This document shows, one piece after another, positions 10,448-20,069 of a stretch of DNA of 64,000 nt (positions within the stretch are counted from its first letter, which is position 1; the number at the start of each line of letters is the position of its first letter). Position numbers and translations under genes: made by a program. Below the pieces are notes generated by a model. The model was not told the DNA's origin, made no database searches, and saw nothing but the letters and a program-made list of their open reading frames with translations. The DNA is from Diplonema papillatum (taxonomy: Eukaryota; Euglenozoa; Diplonemea; Diplonemida; Diplonemidae): assembly GCA_030068145.1 (NCBI GenBank), contig JAPJBO010000871.1, forward strand, positions 1-64,000, read 5' to 3'.

Positions 10448-10682
10448 GGATCCCAAGTGCTGTAACTACCGAACCACGTGTTGAACGGACGTGAGGTCAT
10501 GCGGGTCTACCCCTGCACGACCAATCACACAAACACAACAGTCAAAGTCCTGAGTGAGAAAACAACCCACGGTGGTGTAAGCGAAGAAACAAATCAGATT
10601 GTGTTTTTGTACTGTATTTGCCCCTCTGCCTCTGTATTTCCTCCCTTCCATTCGGAGTCAAAGCAGCTACGTCGAGTATTTC
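10448..10682 (+). repeat. Dispersed duplication, inverted copy at 49503-49708
   Basis: The text from GGGATCCCAAGTGCTG through TCACACAAACACAACAGTC to AGCAGCTACGTCGAG matches 49503-49708 in reverse complement. The later copy lacks about 50 bp in the middle. No reading frame is shared sensibly, so this is noncoding duplicated material. Confidence 0.75.
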
Positions 10683-10972
10683 CCAGCAGATCCATTCCCA
10701 GCCCCAGAGAGCCTCCGCCCAGCGGGGCTGCCGGGGCCCTCCGGGCACCGGCCAGCGTGCCTTCGACGCCGGACACGCCCCTGATCACGAAACAGCCGCG
10801 GCGATTACTGCGCAAACGACGCCGGTTCAAAGACCGAGCGCGTGGAATTCTTGGCCCGCTGGAAAGAGAGGCCATCGCAACTTCCGTCGCATGGGGCTGG
10901 TCCGCGCCACGTGGACCTCCCGGACGAGATGCTGCGGGATCTGCACCCCGGACTTCAGCAGCCATGTACTAT

Positions 10973-11402
10973 GAGGGAGTGCCACTTCCGCATTGAGGGA
11001 GTGCCACTCCCGCATTGAGGGAGTGCCACTTCCGCATTGAGGGAGTGCCACTTCCGCATTGAGGGAGTGCCACTCCCGCATTGAGGGAGTGCCACTCCCG
11101 CATTGAGGGAGTGCCACTTCCGCATTGAGGGAGTGCCACTTCCGCATTGAGGGAGTGCCACTCCCGCATTGAGGGAGTGCCACTTCCGCATTGAGGGAGT
11201 GCCACTTCCGCATTGAGGGAGTGCCACTTCCGCATTGAGGGAGTGCCACTCCCGCATTGAGGGAGTGCCACTTCCGCATTGAGGGAGTGCCACTTCCGCA
11301 TTGAGGGAGTGCCACTTCCGCATTGAGGGAGTGCCACTTCCGCATTGAGGGAGTGCCACTCCCGCATTGAGGGAGTGCCACTTCCGCATTGAGGGAGTGC
11401 CA
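10973..11402. repeat. 22-bp tandem repeat, about 19.5 copies
   Basis: Unit GAGGGAGTGCCACTTCCGCA plus TT, with a single T/C variant (ACTTCC or ACTCCC) scattered through the array. It joins directly to antisense 28S sequence on the right. A second array of the same unit with the same junction is at 35232-35463. Confidence 0.97.
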
Positions 11403-11560
11403 GGACCGACTGACCCATGTCCAGTTGCTGTTGACACGGAAGCCTTCTCCACTTCGGCCTTCAATTGAATATTCGCTACTACAACAAAGATCTGCACTCA
11501 CCCGCACCTGCATCGAGGCTCACGCCAACGACTTCGCGGCGTGGACCACGCACTCCTACG
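11400..11560 (-). rRNA. 28S rRNA fragment, antisense
   Basis: Read on the minus strand this matches the eukaryotic 28S segment that ends GGGTCAGTCGGTCCT; on the plus strand it begins AGGACCGACTGACCCATG, then CCTTCTCCACTTCGGCCTTC and AAGATCTGCAC. Similarity fades by about 11560. An isolated fragment, not an rRNA gene. A near-identical copy is at 35461-35620. Confidence 0.8.
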
Positions 11561-11654
11561 CACGCCTGGCTTTGTTGGAGGCCGACCGTACAAAACGACC
11601 GCAAAACCACTGCCGCAAGAGGAGTCCGGGGTGTGAGTATCCGGAGCCGACGCG

Positions 11655-11870
11655 TGCGTTCTAGCGTTATTTGTGGATTAGAAGGTCTGTATTTTAAGGT
11701 CGCCGGTTGACCGTAGAGGCTTGGGTATGGAGGGGGTTGACAAAAGTGAGAGGGTGCCGCTCGTTTCGGGTGATGTGTCGTTCCGTTGTGAACCCTTGTG
11801 GAGTCCCCGAACGCGTTTAGGGGGCGTTTGGGATTGGGTAGGGTGTGGTCGTCTGCTACGGCGTGAAAAG
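11655..11870 (-). promoter_or_regulatory. Shared upstream module, copy 1
   Basis: The block TAGCGTTATTTGTGGATTAG / TCTGTATTTTAAGG / CGGTTGACCG, followed by CCGAACGCGTTTAGGGGG, occurs here, at 35717-35880, and in diverged form at 19056-19110 and 19500-19695. At 19 kb it lies immediately upstream of a minus-strand gene. On that strand it contains CTTAAAATAC-type AT-rich text. A shared promoter/5' region or the end of a mobile element are both possible. Confidence 0.4.
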
Positions 11871-12997
11871 CCAGGAAGTTTCGACGCTAATCTTCGACTC
11901 TTGATTATGTTCACCGGGTTGCGTGCTCGTCAGGAAGATCCCAGTGCCTGGCTTTTCTTCTGGGTGGTTTCATGGTGCTCGGGCGTTCTCTTCGCGGAAG
12001 GGGAAACCAACAGGGAGCGGGTGTTTGGAGAATCTCTCCCCCCTCCGCAGGAGGAACGTGAAGGCGGGCAAGCAGTGGGGTCCGCAGTCGCTGCGCGCGA
12101 CGCAGCACGGAAAAAGAAGGTCGGGGAATATTATTCTCTCAAATAGGGAACGTGTCAGCTAGACTTTGGCGGACACTTGCCGGCATAGCTGAGAACTCCC
12201 CCCCTCCCCCACCCTTATATTTTTTTGACGGACAGATGACGGCATGGCAAACCATGGCTTTGTGCTATAGGCTACTGTGGCCGACGCCCCTCGTCCCCCC
12301 TCCCCCTCACCCCCTGGGGGCAAACCTTTTTCGACAACTGAAACTTAGTTAAGCCGGCAGCATGCACCCGTGCAGGGACCCTATAGGTCCTCCGGTGACA
12401 GGAAGTTCGATTTCCGGCCTAGTTTCAGCGACTGACGAGGCTTAAAAGATAGGTGAACCCCAATTTTCATGGTTTTGGACCTCGCCACTTACTAAATAGC
12501 TGATAGCACCCTGTTCCTGCAGTTCTGCACTTGTTCCTGCGCTTCTGACCACGGTTCAGTGCTCTTGAACACCGCTCCTGACCGCGGTTCTGCACTCCTG
12601 ACCACGTTCCTGCCCTCCTGGCCATGTTCCTTGGTTTCTGAATCTATCAGGAGTGACTGAGTGCTGGGCACTCGTGTTTGCACAGTGTCTGAAGGATCAC
12701 TTGATTGCATCGGGAGTGGCGGCGTTGGGCAGCTGACAAAGGCGCATCGTCGTCGGTCGCAATCGGTTGCGGAGGTGTGCGAGGTGTCGCGGGTTCGCCT
12801 TACGCACCGAGTGTACGTCCATCCCTCCTATCCCGTTTGCTCCAGCTCTTGCACCCCTTCACTTGTCTGGTGGGCAAATGACCGCACTTCAGACACCGGT
12901 TCATTGTTTCCAGTGACGGTTCATCTGTATTTCTGCACTTCAGGTGGTGAAGCGGAAATTCTGTCATTTCTTCTGGAATTTAAGTAAGTCTGACCAT
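11871..12997. other. No gene recognised; degenerate repeats and a tRNA-like stretch
   Basis: Contains degenerate repeats around TTCCTGC and CTTCTGACCACGGTTC at 12510-12640, a tRNA-like but unfoldable stretch at 12339-12428, and C-rich runs near 12200 and 12300. No coding frame with support. Confidence 0.4.
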
Positions 12998-13080
12998 CTA
13001 TGTAGTGATTCTGATCAGCTATTTAGTGAATCCGACCAGCTATTCACTGAATCTGGCCGGCTATTTAGTGAATCTGGCCA
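12998..13080. repeat. 21-bp tandem repeat, about 4 copies
   Basis: Diverged units of the form CTATTTAGTGAATCTGGCCGG. No coding implication. Confidence 0.85.
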
Positions 13081-13394
13081 TAAAACTGGTGGTTTTGGCC
13101 TGTTCTTCCAACTTTTGACACCGGCCAGTCCCCGGTGAGGGCACTGCTGTGGATTTTGGATCCAGATTGGGATGTTTTCGACAAGATCAGGACCAAAGGT
13201 GCTGCACAGGGCAACTTGTGCCCCATCGAGCCACCGAGGCCTATGAGGGGCTGAAAATGCCTCAAAAAGGCACAAGAGGGCACAATTATGCACCACAGAC
13301 TGCTAAACACCCCCCCACAAAGTCATCATGTACCGAAAAAAGGCCGTTGGTTTTCAAGGATTGCCCTAAAATGCACTATAACGCGAGAAAAAGG

Positions 13395-13611
13395 TTAACC
13401 CCGGCTGGCCAAGGGTGATGCGAAGAACTCACTCGCTAGGAATGTCCCCACGCGTCCAGCTTCTCGGGTTCGTCTCTCCGTGCGAGGTGTGCAAGAACGT
13501 GCTTGGAATCGGATGTGTGCTGCTTGTTTCAGTTCTTTGCAACCTTCGATGTCGGCTCTTCCTCACCCGGTGGCTCGAGAAGCACTGGACCTCTCTCCGT
13601 CAGTAGGGTAA

Positions 13612-13655
<44 letters not shown>

Positions 13656-14044
13656 GTTAGTGGGTGAACAATCCAACCCTTAGACAATTCTGCTTATCTA
13701 GGTTAGGAAGAGCCGACATCAAAGGTTGCAAAGGACTGCAACAAGCAGCACACATCCGATTCCAAGCACGTTCTTGCACACCACCCGCCCTGGTGCCACG
13801 CAGTGAAGGGGGGGTGCAGATATATTCGCGCTCTTTAACCCCGGCTGGCCAAGGGTGATGCGAAGAACTCACTCGCTAAGAATGTCCCCACGCGTCCAGC
13901 TTCTCGGGTTCGTCTCTCCGTGCGAGGTGTGCAAGAACGTGCTTGGAATCTGCTGCTTGTTTCAGTTCTTTGCAACCTTCGATGTCGGCTCTTCCTCACC
14001 CGGTGGCTCGAGAAGCACTGGACCTCTCTCCGTCAGTAGGGTAA

Positions 14045-14088
<44 letters not shown>

Positions 14089-14484
14089 GTTAGTGGGTGA
14101 ACAATCCAACCCTTAGACAATTCTGCTTGTCTAGGTTAGGAAGAGCCGACATCAAAGGTTGCAAAGGACTGCAACAAGCAGCACACATCCGATTCCAAGC
14201 ACATTCTTGCACACCACCCGCCCTGGTGCCACGCAGTGAAGGGGGGGTGCAGATATATTCGCGCTCTTTAACCCCGGCTGGCCAAGGGTGATGCGAAGAA
14301 CTCACTCGCTAAGAATGTCCCCACGCGTCCAGCTTCTCGGGTTCGTCTCTCCGTGCGAGGTGTGCAAGAACGTGCTTGGAATCGGATGTGTGCTGCTTGT
14401 TTCAGTTCTTTGCAACCTTCGATGTCGGCTCTTCCTCACCCGGTGGCTCGAGAAGCACTGGACCTCTCTCCGTCAGTAGGGTAA

Positions 14485-14528
<44 letters not shown>

Positions 14529-14924
14529 GTTAGTGGGTGAACAATCCAACCCTTAGACAATTCTGCTTGTCTAGGTTAGGAAGAGCCGACATCAAAGGTT
14601 GCAAAGGACTGCAACAAGCAGCACACATCCGATTCCAAGCACGTTCTTGCACACCACCCGCCCTGGTGCCACGCAGTGAAGGGGGGGTGCAGATATATTC
14701 GCGCTCTTTAACCCCGGCTGGCCAAGGGTGATGCGAAGAACTCACTCGCTAAGAATGTCCCCACGCGTCCAGCTTCTCGGGTTCGTCTCTCCGTGCGAGG
14801 TGTGCAAGAACGTGCTTGGAATCGGATGTGTGCTGCTTGTTTCAGTTCTTTGCAACCTTCGATGTCGGCTCTTCCTCACCCGGTGGCTCGAGAAGCACTG
14901 GACCTCTCTCCGTCAGTAGGGTAA

Positions 14925-14968
<44 letters not shown>

Positions 14969-15364
14969 GTTAGTGGGTGAACAATCCAACCCTTAGACAA
15001 TTCTGCTTGTCTAGGTTAGGAAGAGCCGACATCAAAGGTTGCAAAGGACTGCAACAAGCAGCACACATCCGATTCCAAGCACGTTCTTGCACACCACCCG
15101 CCCTGGTGCCACGCAGTGAAGGGGGGGTGCAGATATATTCGCGCTCTTTAACCCCGGCTGGCCAAGGGTGATGCGAAGAACTCACTCGCTAAGAATGTCC
15201 CCACGCGTCCAGCTTCTCGGGTTCGTCTCTCCGTGCGAGGTGTGCAAGAACGTGCTTGGAATCGGATGTGTGCTGCTTGTTTCAGTTCTTTGCAACCTTC
15301 GATGTCGGCTCTTCCTCACCCGGTGGCTCGAGAAGCACTGGACCTCTCTCCGTCAGTAGGGTAA

Positions 15365-15408
<44 letters not shown>

Positions 15409-15533
15409 GTTAGTGGGTGAACAATCCAACCCTTAGACAATTCTGCTTGTCTAGGTTAGGAAGAGCCGACATCGAAGGTTGCAAAGAACTGAAACAAGCA
15501 GCACACATCCGATTCCAAGCACGTTCTTGCACA
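13395..15533. repeat. 440-bp tandem array (five units) made of palindromic 28S rRNA pieces
   Basis: Units start at 13395, 13835, 14268, 14708 and 15148 (periods 440, 433, 440, 440; the second unit lacks 7 nt, GGATGTG). Each unit contains a 78-nt inverted repeat: in unit 1 the arms are 13486-13563 and 13705-13782, nearly perfect complements. The left arm ends in sense 28S sequence (CTTCGATGTCGGCTCTTCCT). The loop and right arm carry the same 28S region in antisense. The fifth unit stops at about 15533 and continues into an inverted copy of the unit start. Small frames inside are by-products of the repeat. Confidence 0.95.
13601..13730 (-). rRNA. 28S rRNA fragment, antisense, inside repeat unit 1
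   Basis: Plus-strand text CAGTAGGGTAAAACCAACCT, CTCACGACGGTCTAAACCCA and GCTCACGTTCCCTG is the reverse complement of the conserved 28S region before the sarcin-ricin loop. It continues into AGCCGACATC, the complement of GATGTCGGCT. Equivalent pieces begin at 14034, 14474, 14914 and 15354. Confidence 0.9.
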
Positions 15534-15660
15534 CCTCGCACGGAGAGACGAACCCGAGAAGCTGGACGCGTGGGGACATTCTTAGCGAGTGAGTTCTTCG
15601 CATCACCCTTGGCCAGCCGGGGTTAAAGAGCGCGAATATATCTGCACCCCCCCTTCACTG
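15534..15660 (-). repeat. Inverted end of the 440-bp array
   Basis: Reverse complement of a unit's start, from the text that precedes GGTGTGCAAG back through the TTAACCCCGGCTGG start and the run of seven G. The array therefore ends in a head-to-head junction, about 20 bp before sense 28S begins. Confidence 0.9.
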
Positions 15661-15680
15661 CGTGACACCCGCCCTCATTG

Positions 15681-15990
15681 GTAACCTAGACAAGCAGAAT
15701 TGTCTACGGGTTGGATTGTTCACCCACTAATAGGGAACGTGAGCTGGGTTCAGACCGTCGTGAGACAGGGTGGCTTTACCCTACTGATGGAGAGAGAGCC
15801 CATCGGGCCAGCGCATTCCGACAGCAATACGGGGTAGTACGAGAGGAACTCCCGTTTTTCCCTGGTATCTACGGTTGTTCGATCGGACAGTGCCGTGATG
15901 ATACCACTGGATGGATTATAGCTGAACGCCTCTAAGCAAGAACCAGTCTAGTGGAATGCATGAGTCACTCAGGGCACACCGCGTGAGGAA
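15681..15990 (+). rRNA. 28S rRNA 3' fragment, sense
   Basis: Contains GGATTGTTCACCCACTAATA, GGGAACGTGAGCTGGGTT, GACCGTCGTGAGACAGG, the sarcin-ricin loop AGTACGAGAGGAAC, and GGATTATAGCTGAACGCCTC near the 28S 3' end. Conserved order is kept over about 310 nt. Short replacements (such as the segment after GAGAGGAACTCCCG) may be lineage-specific or show decay. A related copy starting at the loop lies at 33653-33800. Confidence 0.9.
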
Positions 15991-16486
15991 TGGAGAGAGA
16001 GCCCACAGCCACCTAGCCGTGTTGCATTTTCCAAGTACCGACCACCACAACACCGGCGGACAACTCTCCATGCAGTGACATCAGCGGGGACACGACGGTT
16101 CACGAAGAGAGAAGCGAAAAGGGGACAGAAAACAACTCCGGCCGAGTCCGCCAACTGCTGCTTAGAAAAGCAGCAACGGGAAGAGATCCGGTTCTGCCTC
16201 GTGTGTGGAAACCAGATAAGTAAGTGATGGTGTCGCGCTGTAGCTCGGAAGCAAGTCTGCTACTTTCGGCTCGTTTTTCATTGCTTTTGCTTTGTTAGTT
16301 TTAAAGTTTACTGAAGCCCTTATCCGACGACAGCAAACGATAGACTAGCCCACCCACGGGCTGCTTGTTCATGCTGGCGCACTACAGTGCGACACCTGCT
16401 GATGGGTGCTGTGTTTCTGACAATCCCGTGTGGTTATTGTATTGCCGTCGAACCCGAGGGACGATCAGTTTGGTGTCTTTCATTCG
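15991..16486. other. No gene recognised
   Basis: Possible remnant of 28S or its spacer for the first 60 nt, then unique sequence leading into the CAG/CTG minisatellite. Nothing further supported. Confidence 0.35.
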
Positions 16487-16502
16487 AACAGCGAGTCCTC
16501 CA

Positions 16503-16533
<31 letters not shown>

Positions 16534-17290
16534 TTGCTGCTGTCTTTGAGCTCGCAAAGCGGCGTCTTCTTGCGTCTCTGCGACGAGCATGCGTTTGAAC
16601 TCGGTCTGCGGCGGTTCGGAGAACACGGCGTGCAGGGCAGGCGAGCCGGGAGAAGGCGCAGGACCCGCCACATCCGAACAACGTTTTTCATTCCCACAAT
16701 GAGTTATTTAGCCGCTGCTACTGCTGTTGTTGTTGCCGTTGCTGTCTTTTCATTCCCACAGCGAGTCCTCCAGCTGCTGCTGCTGCTGCAGTTGTTGTTG
16801 CTGTTGTTGCTGCTGTTGTTGTTGCTGCTTCTGCTGTTGTTGTCTGTTCATTCCCACAGCGAGTCCTCCAGCTGCTGCTGCTGCTGTTGCTATATTTTCA
16901 TTCCAATGGGTCCTCCAGCTGCTGCTGTTGCTGCTGCTGTTGCTGCTGCTGTTGCTGCTGCTACTGCTGTTGCATTTGTTGCTGCTGGTGGTGTTGCTGT
17001 CTGTTCATTCCCACTGCGAGTCCTCCAGCTGCTGCTGTTGTTGTCTGTTCATTCCCACAATGAGTTCTTTAGCTGCTGCTACTGCTGTTGTTGTTGCTGT
17101 TGCTGTCTTTTCATTCCCACAGCGAGTCCTCCAGCTGCTGCTGCTGCAGTTGTTGCTGCTGTTGTTGCTGCTGTTGTTGTTGCTGTTGCTGCTGCTGCTG
17201 TTGTTGTCTGTTCATTCCCACAGCGAGTCCTCCAGCTGCTGCTGCTGCTGTTGCTATCTTTTCATTCCAATGGGTCCTCCAGCTGCTACT

Positions 17291-17324
<34 letters not shown>

Positions 17325-18070
17325 CATTTGTTGCTGCTGGTGTTGTTGCTGTCTGTTCATTCCCACTGCGAGTCCTCCAGCTGCTGCTGTTGTTGTTGTT
17401 GCAGTTGTTGCTGCTGCTGCTGTTGTTGTCTGTTCATTCCCACAATGAGTTCTTTAGCTGCTGCTACTGCTGTTGTTGTTGCTGTTGCTGTCTTTTCATT
17501 CCCACAGCAAGTCCTCCAGCTGCTGCTGCTGCTGCAGTTGTTGCTGCTGTTGTTGCTGCTGTTGTTGTCTGTTCATTCCCACAGCGAGTCCTCCAGCTGC
17601 TGCTGCTGCTGTTGCTATCTCTTCATTCCAACGGGTCCTCCAGCTGCTGCTGTTGCAGTTGTTGCTGCTGGTGTTGTTGCTGTCTTTTCATTCCCACTGC
17701 GAGTCCTCCAGCTGCTGCTGTTGTTGTTGTTGCAGTTGTTGCTGCTTCTATAGCTGTCTTTTCATGCCCACAGCGAGTCCTCCAGCTGCTGCTGCTGCTG
17801 TTACTATCTCTTCATTCCAACGGGTCCTCCAGCTGCTGCTGTTGCAGTTGTTGCTGCTGGTGTTGTTGCTGTCTTTTCATTCCCACTGCGAGTCCTCCAG
17901 CTGCTGCTGTTGTTGTTGTTGCAGTTGTTGCTGCTTCTATAGCTGTCTTTTCATGCCCACAGCGAGTCCTCCAGCTGCTGCTGCTGCTGTTGCAGTTGTG
18001 GCTGCTGCTGGTTGTTGCAGTTGTTGCAGTTGTTGCAGTTGTTGCTGCTGCTGCTGCTGTTGCTGTCTTT
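16487..18070 (-). repeat. CAG-rich minisatellite made from the 3' end of the adjacent gene
   Basis: About 20 repeats. On the minus strand each has a (CAG)n/(CAA)n run, then CTGGAGGACTCGCTGTGGGA, then TGA and a short linker with AATGAACAGACAA. This is the last exon end of the gene at 18071-18886 (Gln run, then LEDS-x-W-E, stop). Units differ mainly in Gln-run length. The leftmost part (16490-16670) also holds a longer piece of the gene, reading ALHAVFSEPPQTEFKRMLV then AETQEDAALRAQR. Long plus-strand Leu/Cys-rich frames here are artefacts. Confidence 0.9.
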
Positions 18071-18886
18071 TCATTCCCACTGCGAGTCCTCCAGCTGCTG
18101 CTGTTGTTGTTGTTGCAGTTGTTGCTGCTGCTGCTGCTGCTGTCTTTGAGCTCGCAACGCGACTTCTTCTTGCATCTCTGCGACGAGCATGCGCTTGAAC
18201 GCGGTCTGCGGCGGTTCGGAGAACACGGCGCGCAGGGCAGGCGAGTCGCGGATCGCAGCGGACAGCCGGGAGAAGGCGCACGCCCCGCCGCACCCGAACA
18301 GCGGCGCCAGCTCGCTCAAAACGGAGGCCCTCAGCTCCGAGCGCCGGGCCAGCCTCGCCAGCATCGTGTCGACGTCGAAAAGTGTCACGGTGTCGTCGGC
18401 GGCCTTGCCGTACCGGAACAGGTCCCACGCGTCTTTGACGGAGTCGAGGTCTTCGGTGTCGGAATCGGACTCGGCCTGCCCCCCGCCGATGCCCAAGTCG
18501 CGGTTGAGCTTCGTGAAGAACCCCACGTAGGAGACGCTGTAGGCCTGCTCTCCTTTGGAGCAGTACGAATCGTACAGCGCGGATATCTCGCGGTGGAGGA
18601 TGTCGTCGTTGACCTTCCGCGCCGCCGCTGCGCGTTGGACGGACGGGGGCTGCGAGAAGCCGAGTGCATGGCGAAGGATGTCGACGAGGGTCGTCTTCGA
18701 CACGGTGCCGTCCGCCTGCATCCTGCTCCGGAAAGCCTCGCGCAGCGCCTTCGCCGGCGCCGCCCGCAGGTGCAGTGCCAGCCGTGCGGTCGCCCGGAGC
18801 CCGGATTCGAACAGCAGCGTCGCGACCGGCGGCGCGCCGTGGGTCGGCTCCCGCTGCACCACCGCGATGCGCGTCGCGTTCGTCAT
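18071..18886 (-). CDS. Gln-tailed protein with EF-hand-like helical repeats
   Basis: The first in-frame ATG is at 18886, giving 271 residues. The open frame and protein-like text (GCGTCRYVASELSSFDVRRK) continue upstream to about 19020 without an ATG, so a longer or spliced start is possible. Three helix-loop-helix-like stretches resemble degenerate EF-hands: a loop with ADGTVSKTTLVDIL, one around GEQAYSVSYVGFFTKL, and one with ADDTVTLFDVDTML; the canonical Ca ligands are incomplete. The C-terminus is AEMQEEVALRAQR, then two Gln runs and LEDSQWE. Only the last codons and 3' flank are amplified downstream. The shared upstream module lies at 19056-19110. Function unknown. Confidence 0.6.
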   Translation of the reverse strand: MTNATRIAVVQREPTHGAPPVATLLFESGLRATARLALHLRAAPAKALREAFRSRMQADGTVSKTTLVDILRHALGFSQPPSVQRAAAARKVNDDILHREISALYDSYCSKGEQAYSVSYVGFFTKLNRDLGIGGGQAESDSDTEDLDSVKDAWDLFRYGKAADDTVTLFDVDTMLARLARRSELRASVLSELAPLFGCGGACAFSRLSAAIRDSPALRAVFSEPPQTAFKRMLVAEMQEEVALRAQRQQQQQQQQLQQQQQQQLEDSQWE

Positions 18887-19055
18887 CGAAAGGGACGCCC
18901 GGTGCTTGCGCCGGACGTCGAAGCTCGACAGCTCGGACGCAACGTACCGGCACGTGCCGCAGCCGTCCAACGAACCCGCAGATTGCCGTTGTTCCAATCC
19001 TTCCAACCTGCTGTCACTCCGAATCAGAGGTACAACCTGTGTGAGGACAAGGTTT

Positions 19056-19110
19056 CTTAGCGTTATATGGGGATTGGAAGGCCGGTATTTTAAAGTCTCC
19101 GGTTGACCGG
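19056..19110 (-). promoter_or_regulatory. Shared upstream module, copy 2
   Basis: TAGCGTTATATGGGGATTGG / GGCCGGTATTTTAAAGTC / CGGTTGACCG, about 170 bp upstream of the ATG of the gene at 18071-18886. On the gene's strand it reads ACTTTAAAATACCGGCC, a TATA-like AT block. Similar blocks are at 11655, 19500 and 35717. Confidence 0.4.
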
Positions 19111-19144
19111 GGGGCCCGCAAGGATGGTATAATACAAGGGTCAA

Positions 19145-19490
19145 TTAATTAATATGCGAGAAGCCGAGAGCGTGACGGAGAATGTCGATGAGGGTCGTTT
19201 TTGACACGGTGCCGTCCGCAGGTGCAGCGCCGGTCGCCCGGAGCCCGGATTCGAACAGCAGCGTCGCGACCGGCGGCGCGCCGTGGGTCGGCTCCCGCTG
19301 CACCACCGCGATGCGCGTCGCGTTCGTCATCGAAAGGGACGCCCGGTGCTTGCGCCGGACGTCGAAGCTCGACAGCTCGGACGCAACGTACCGGCACGTG
19401 CCGCAGCCGTCCAACGAACCCGCAGATTGCCGTTGTTCCAATCCTTCCAACCTGCTGTCGCTCCGAATCAGAGGTACAACCTGTGTGAGG
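19145..19490 (-). pseudogene. Duplicated 5' part of the Gln-tailed gene
   Basis: 19239-19490 matches 18785-19036 nearly base for base. A deletion of about 60 nt removes the LHLRAAPAKALREAFRSRM segment, and the copy ends shortly after the DGTVSKTTL motif. A further short fragment (GCCGAGCGCGTGGCGCAGGA, then GACACGGTGCCGTC) is at 19778-19840. Each copy is followed upstream by a copy of the shared module. Confidence 0.85.
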
Positions 19491-19499
19491 ACAAGGTTT

Positions 19500-19700
19500 C
19501 TTAGCGCTATATGCGGATTGGAAGGTCGGTATTTTAAAGTCTCTGGAGGCTTGGGTAGGGGAGGAGGGTTGAAAGAGTTGAAAACAGTGAGAAGGTGCAG
19601 CTCCTTGCAGGTGATGCGTCGCTCCGTTGCGAACTCTGGTGAGGTCCCCGAACGCGTTTAGGGGGGTGTTTCGGATCGGGTGGGGTGTGGTCGTTCTGCT
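19500..19700 (-). promoter_or_regulatory. Shared upstream module, copy 3 (long form)
   Basis: Contains both halves seen at 11655-11850: the TAGCGCTATATGCGGATTGG / GGTATTTTAAAGTC part and the CGTCGCTCCGTTGCGAAC ... CCCGAACGCGTTTAGGGG part, ending TGGGGTGTGGTCG. It is about 80% similar to the 11.7-kb copy by eye. It lies upstream of the truncated gene copy at 19145-19490. Confidence 0.4.
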
Positions 19701-20069
19701 TGGCGTGAAAACTGTATTCTTAGCTTTTTCTCACAACCGGGGGCGTCGCATGGATGGTATAATACAAGGGTCAAAGAAGCCGAGCGCGTGGCGCAGGATG
19801 TCAGGTAAGTCGTCTCCGACACGGTGCCGTCTGCCTGCAAAGGTGGAGAACATCTCTGGAGGAAAAATCTCGTCCTACGACAAACGAGAGAGCATATACA
19901 TGTGCCATTACACTTGACAAGACATAACATGTGATCACACGCAAATACAGTTGAAACCCAGCTGATCCCACTTTTAGTCACCCGGTACCAACACTGGCAT
20001 GTAGTATTTATAACAAGTGGGCAGTGTTATACTATATGGAGGGGTAGTGTTCTACTTATAGTGTAGACA

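Noticed and set aside
10973-11402. CRISPR array or coding repeats (open frames of 150-230 codons)
   Set aside because: The 22-bp units are contiguous with no spacers, and a frame stays open only because the repeat lacks stops in all three minus frames. The same applies to 35232-35463.
13415-15359. Repeated 63-71-codon frames within the 440-bp units
   Set aside because: They span antisense and sense 28S sequence and exist only because the repeat is duplicated.
16387-19060. Long plus-strand Leu/Cys/Ala-rich proteins (353 and 777 codons)
   Set aside because: They are antisense readings of the CAG minisatellite and of the Gln-tailed gene.
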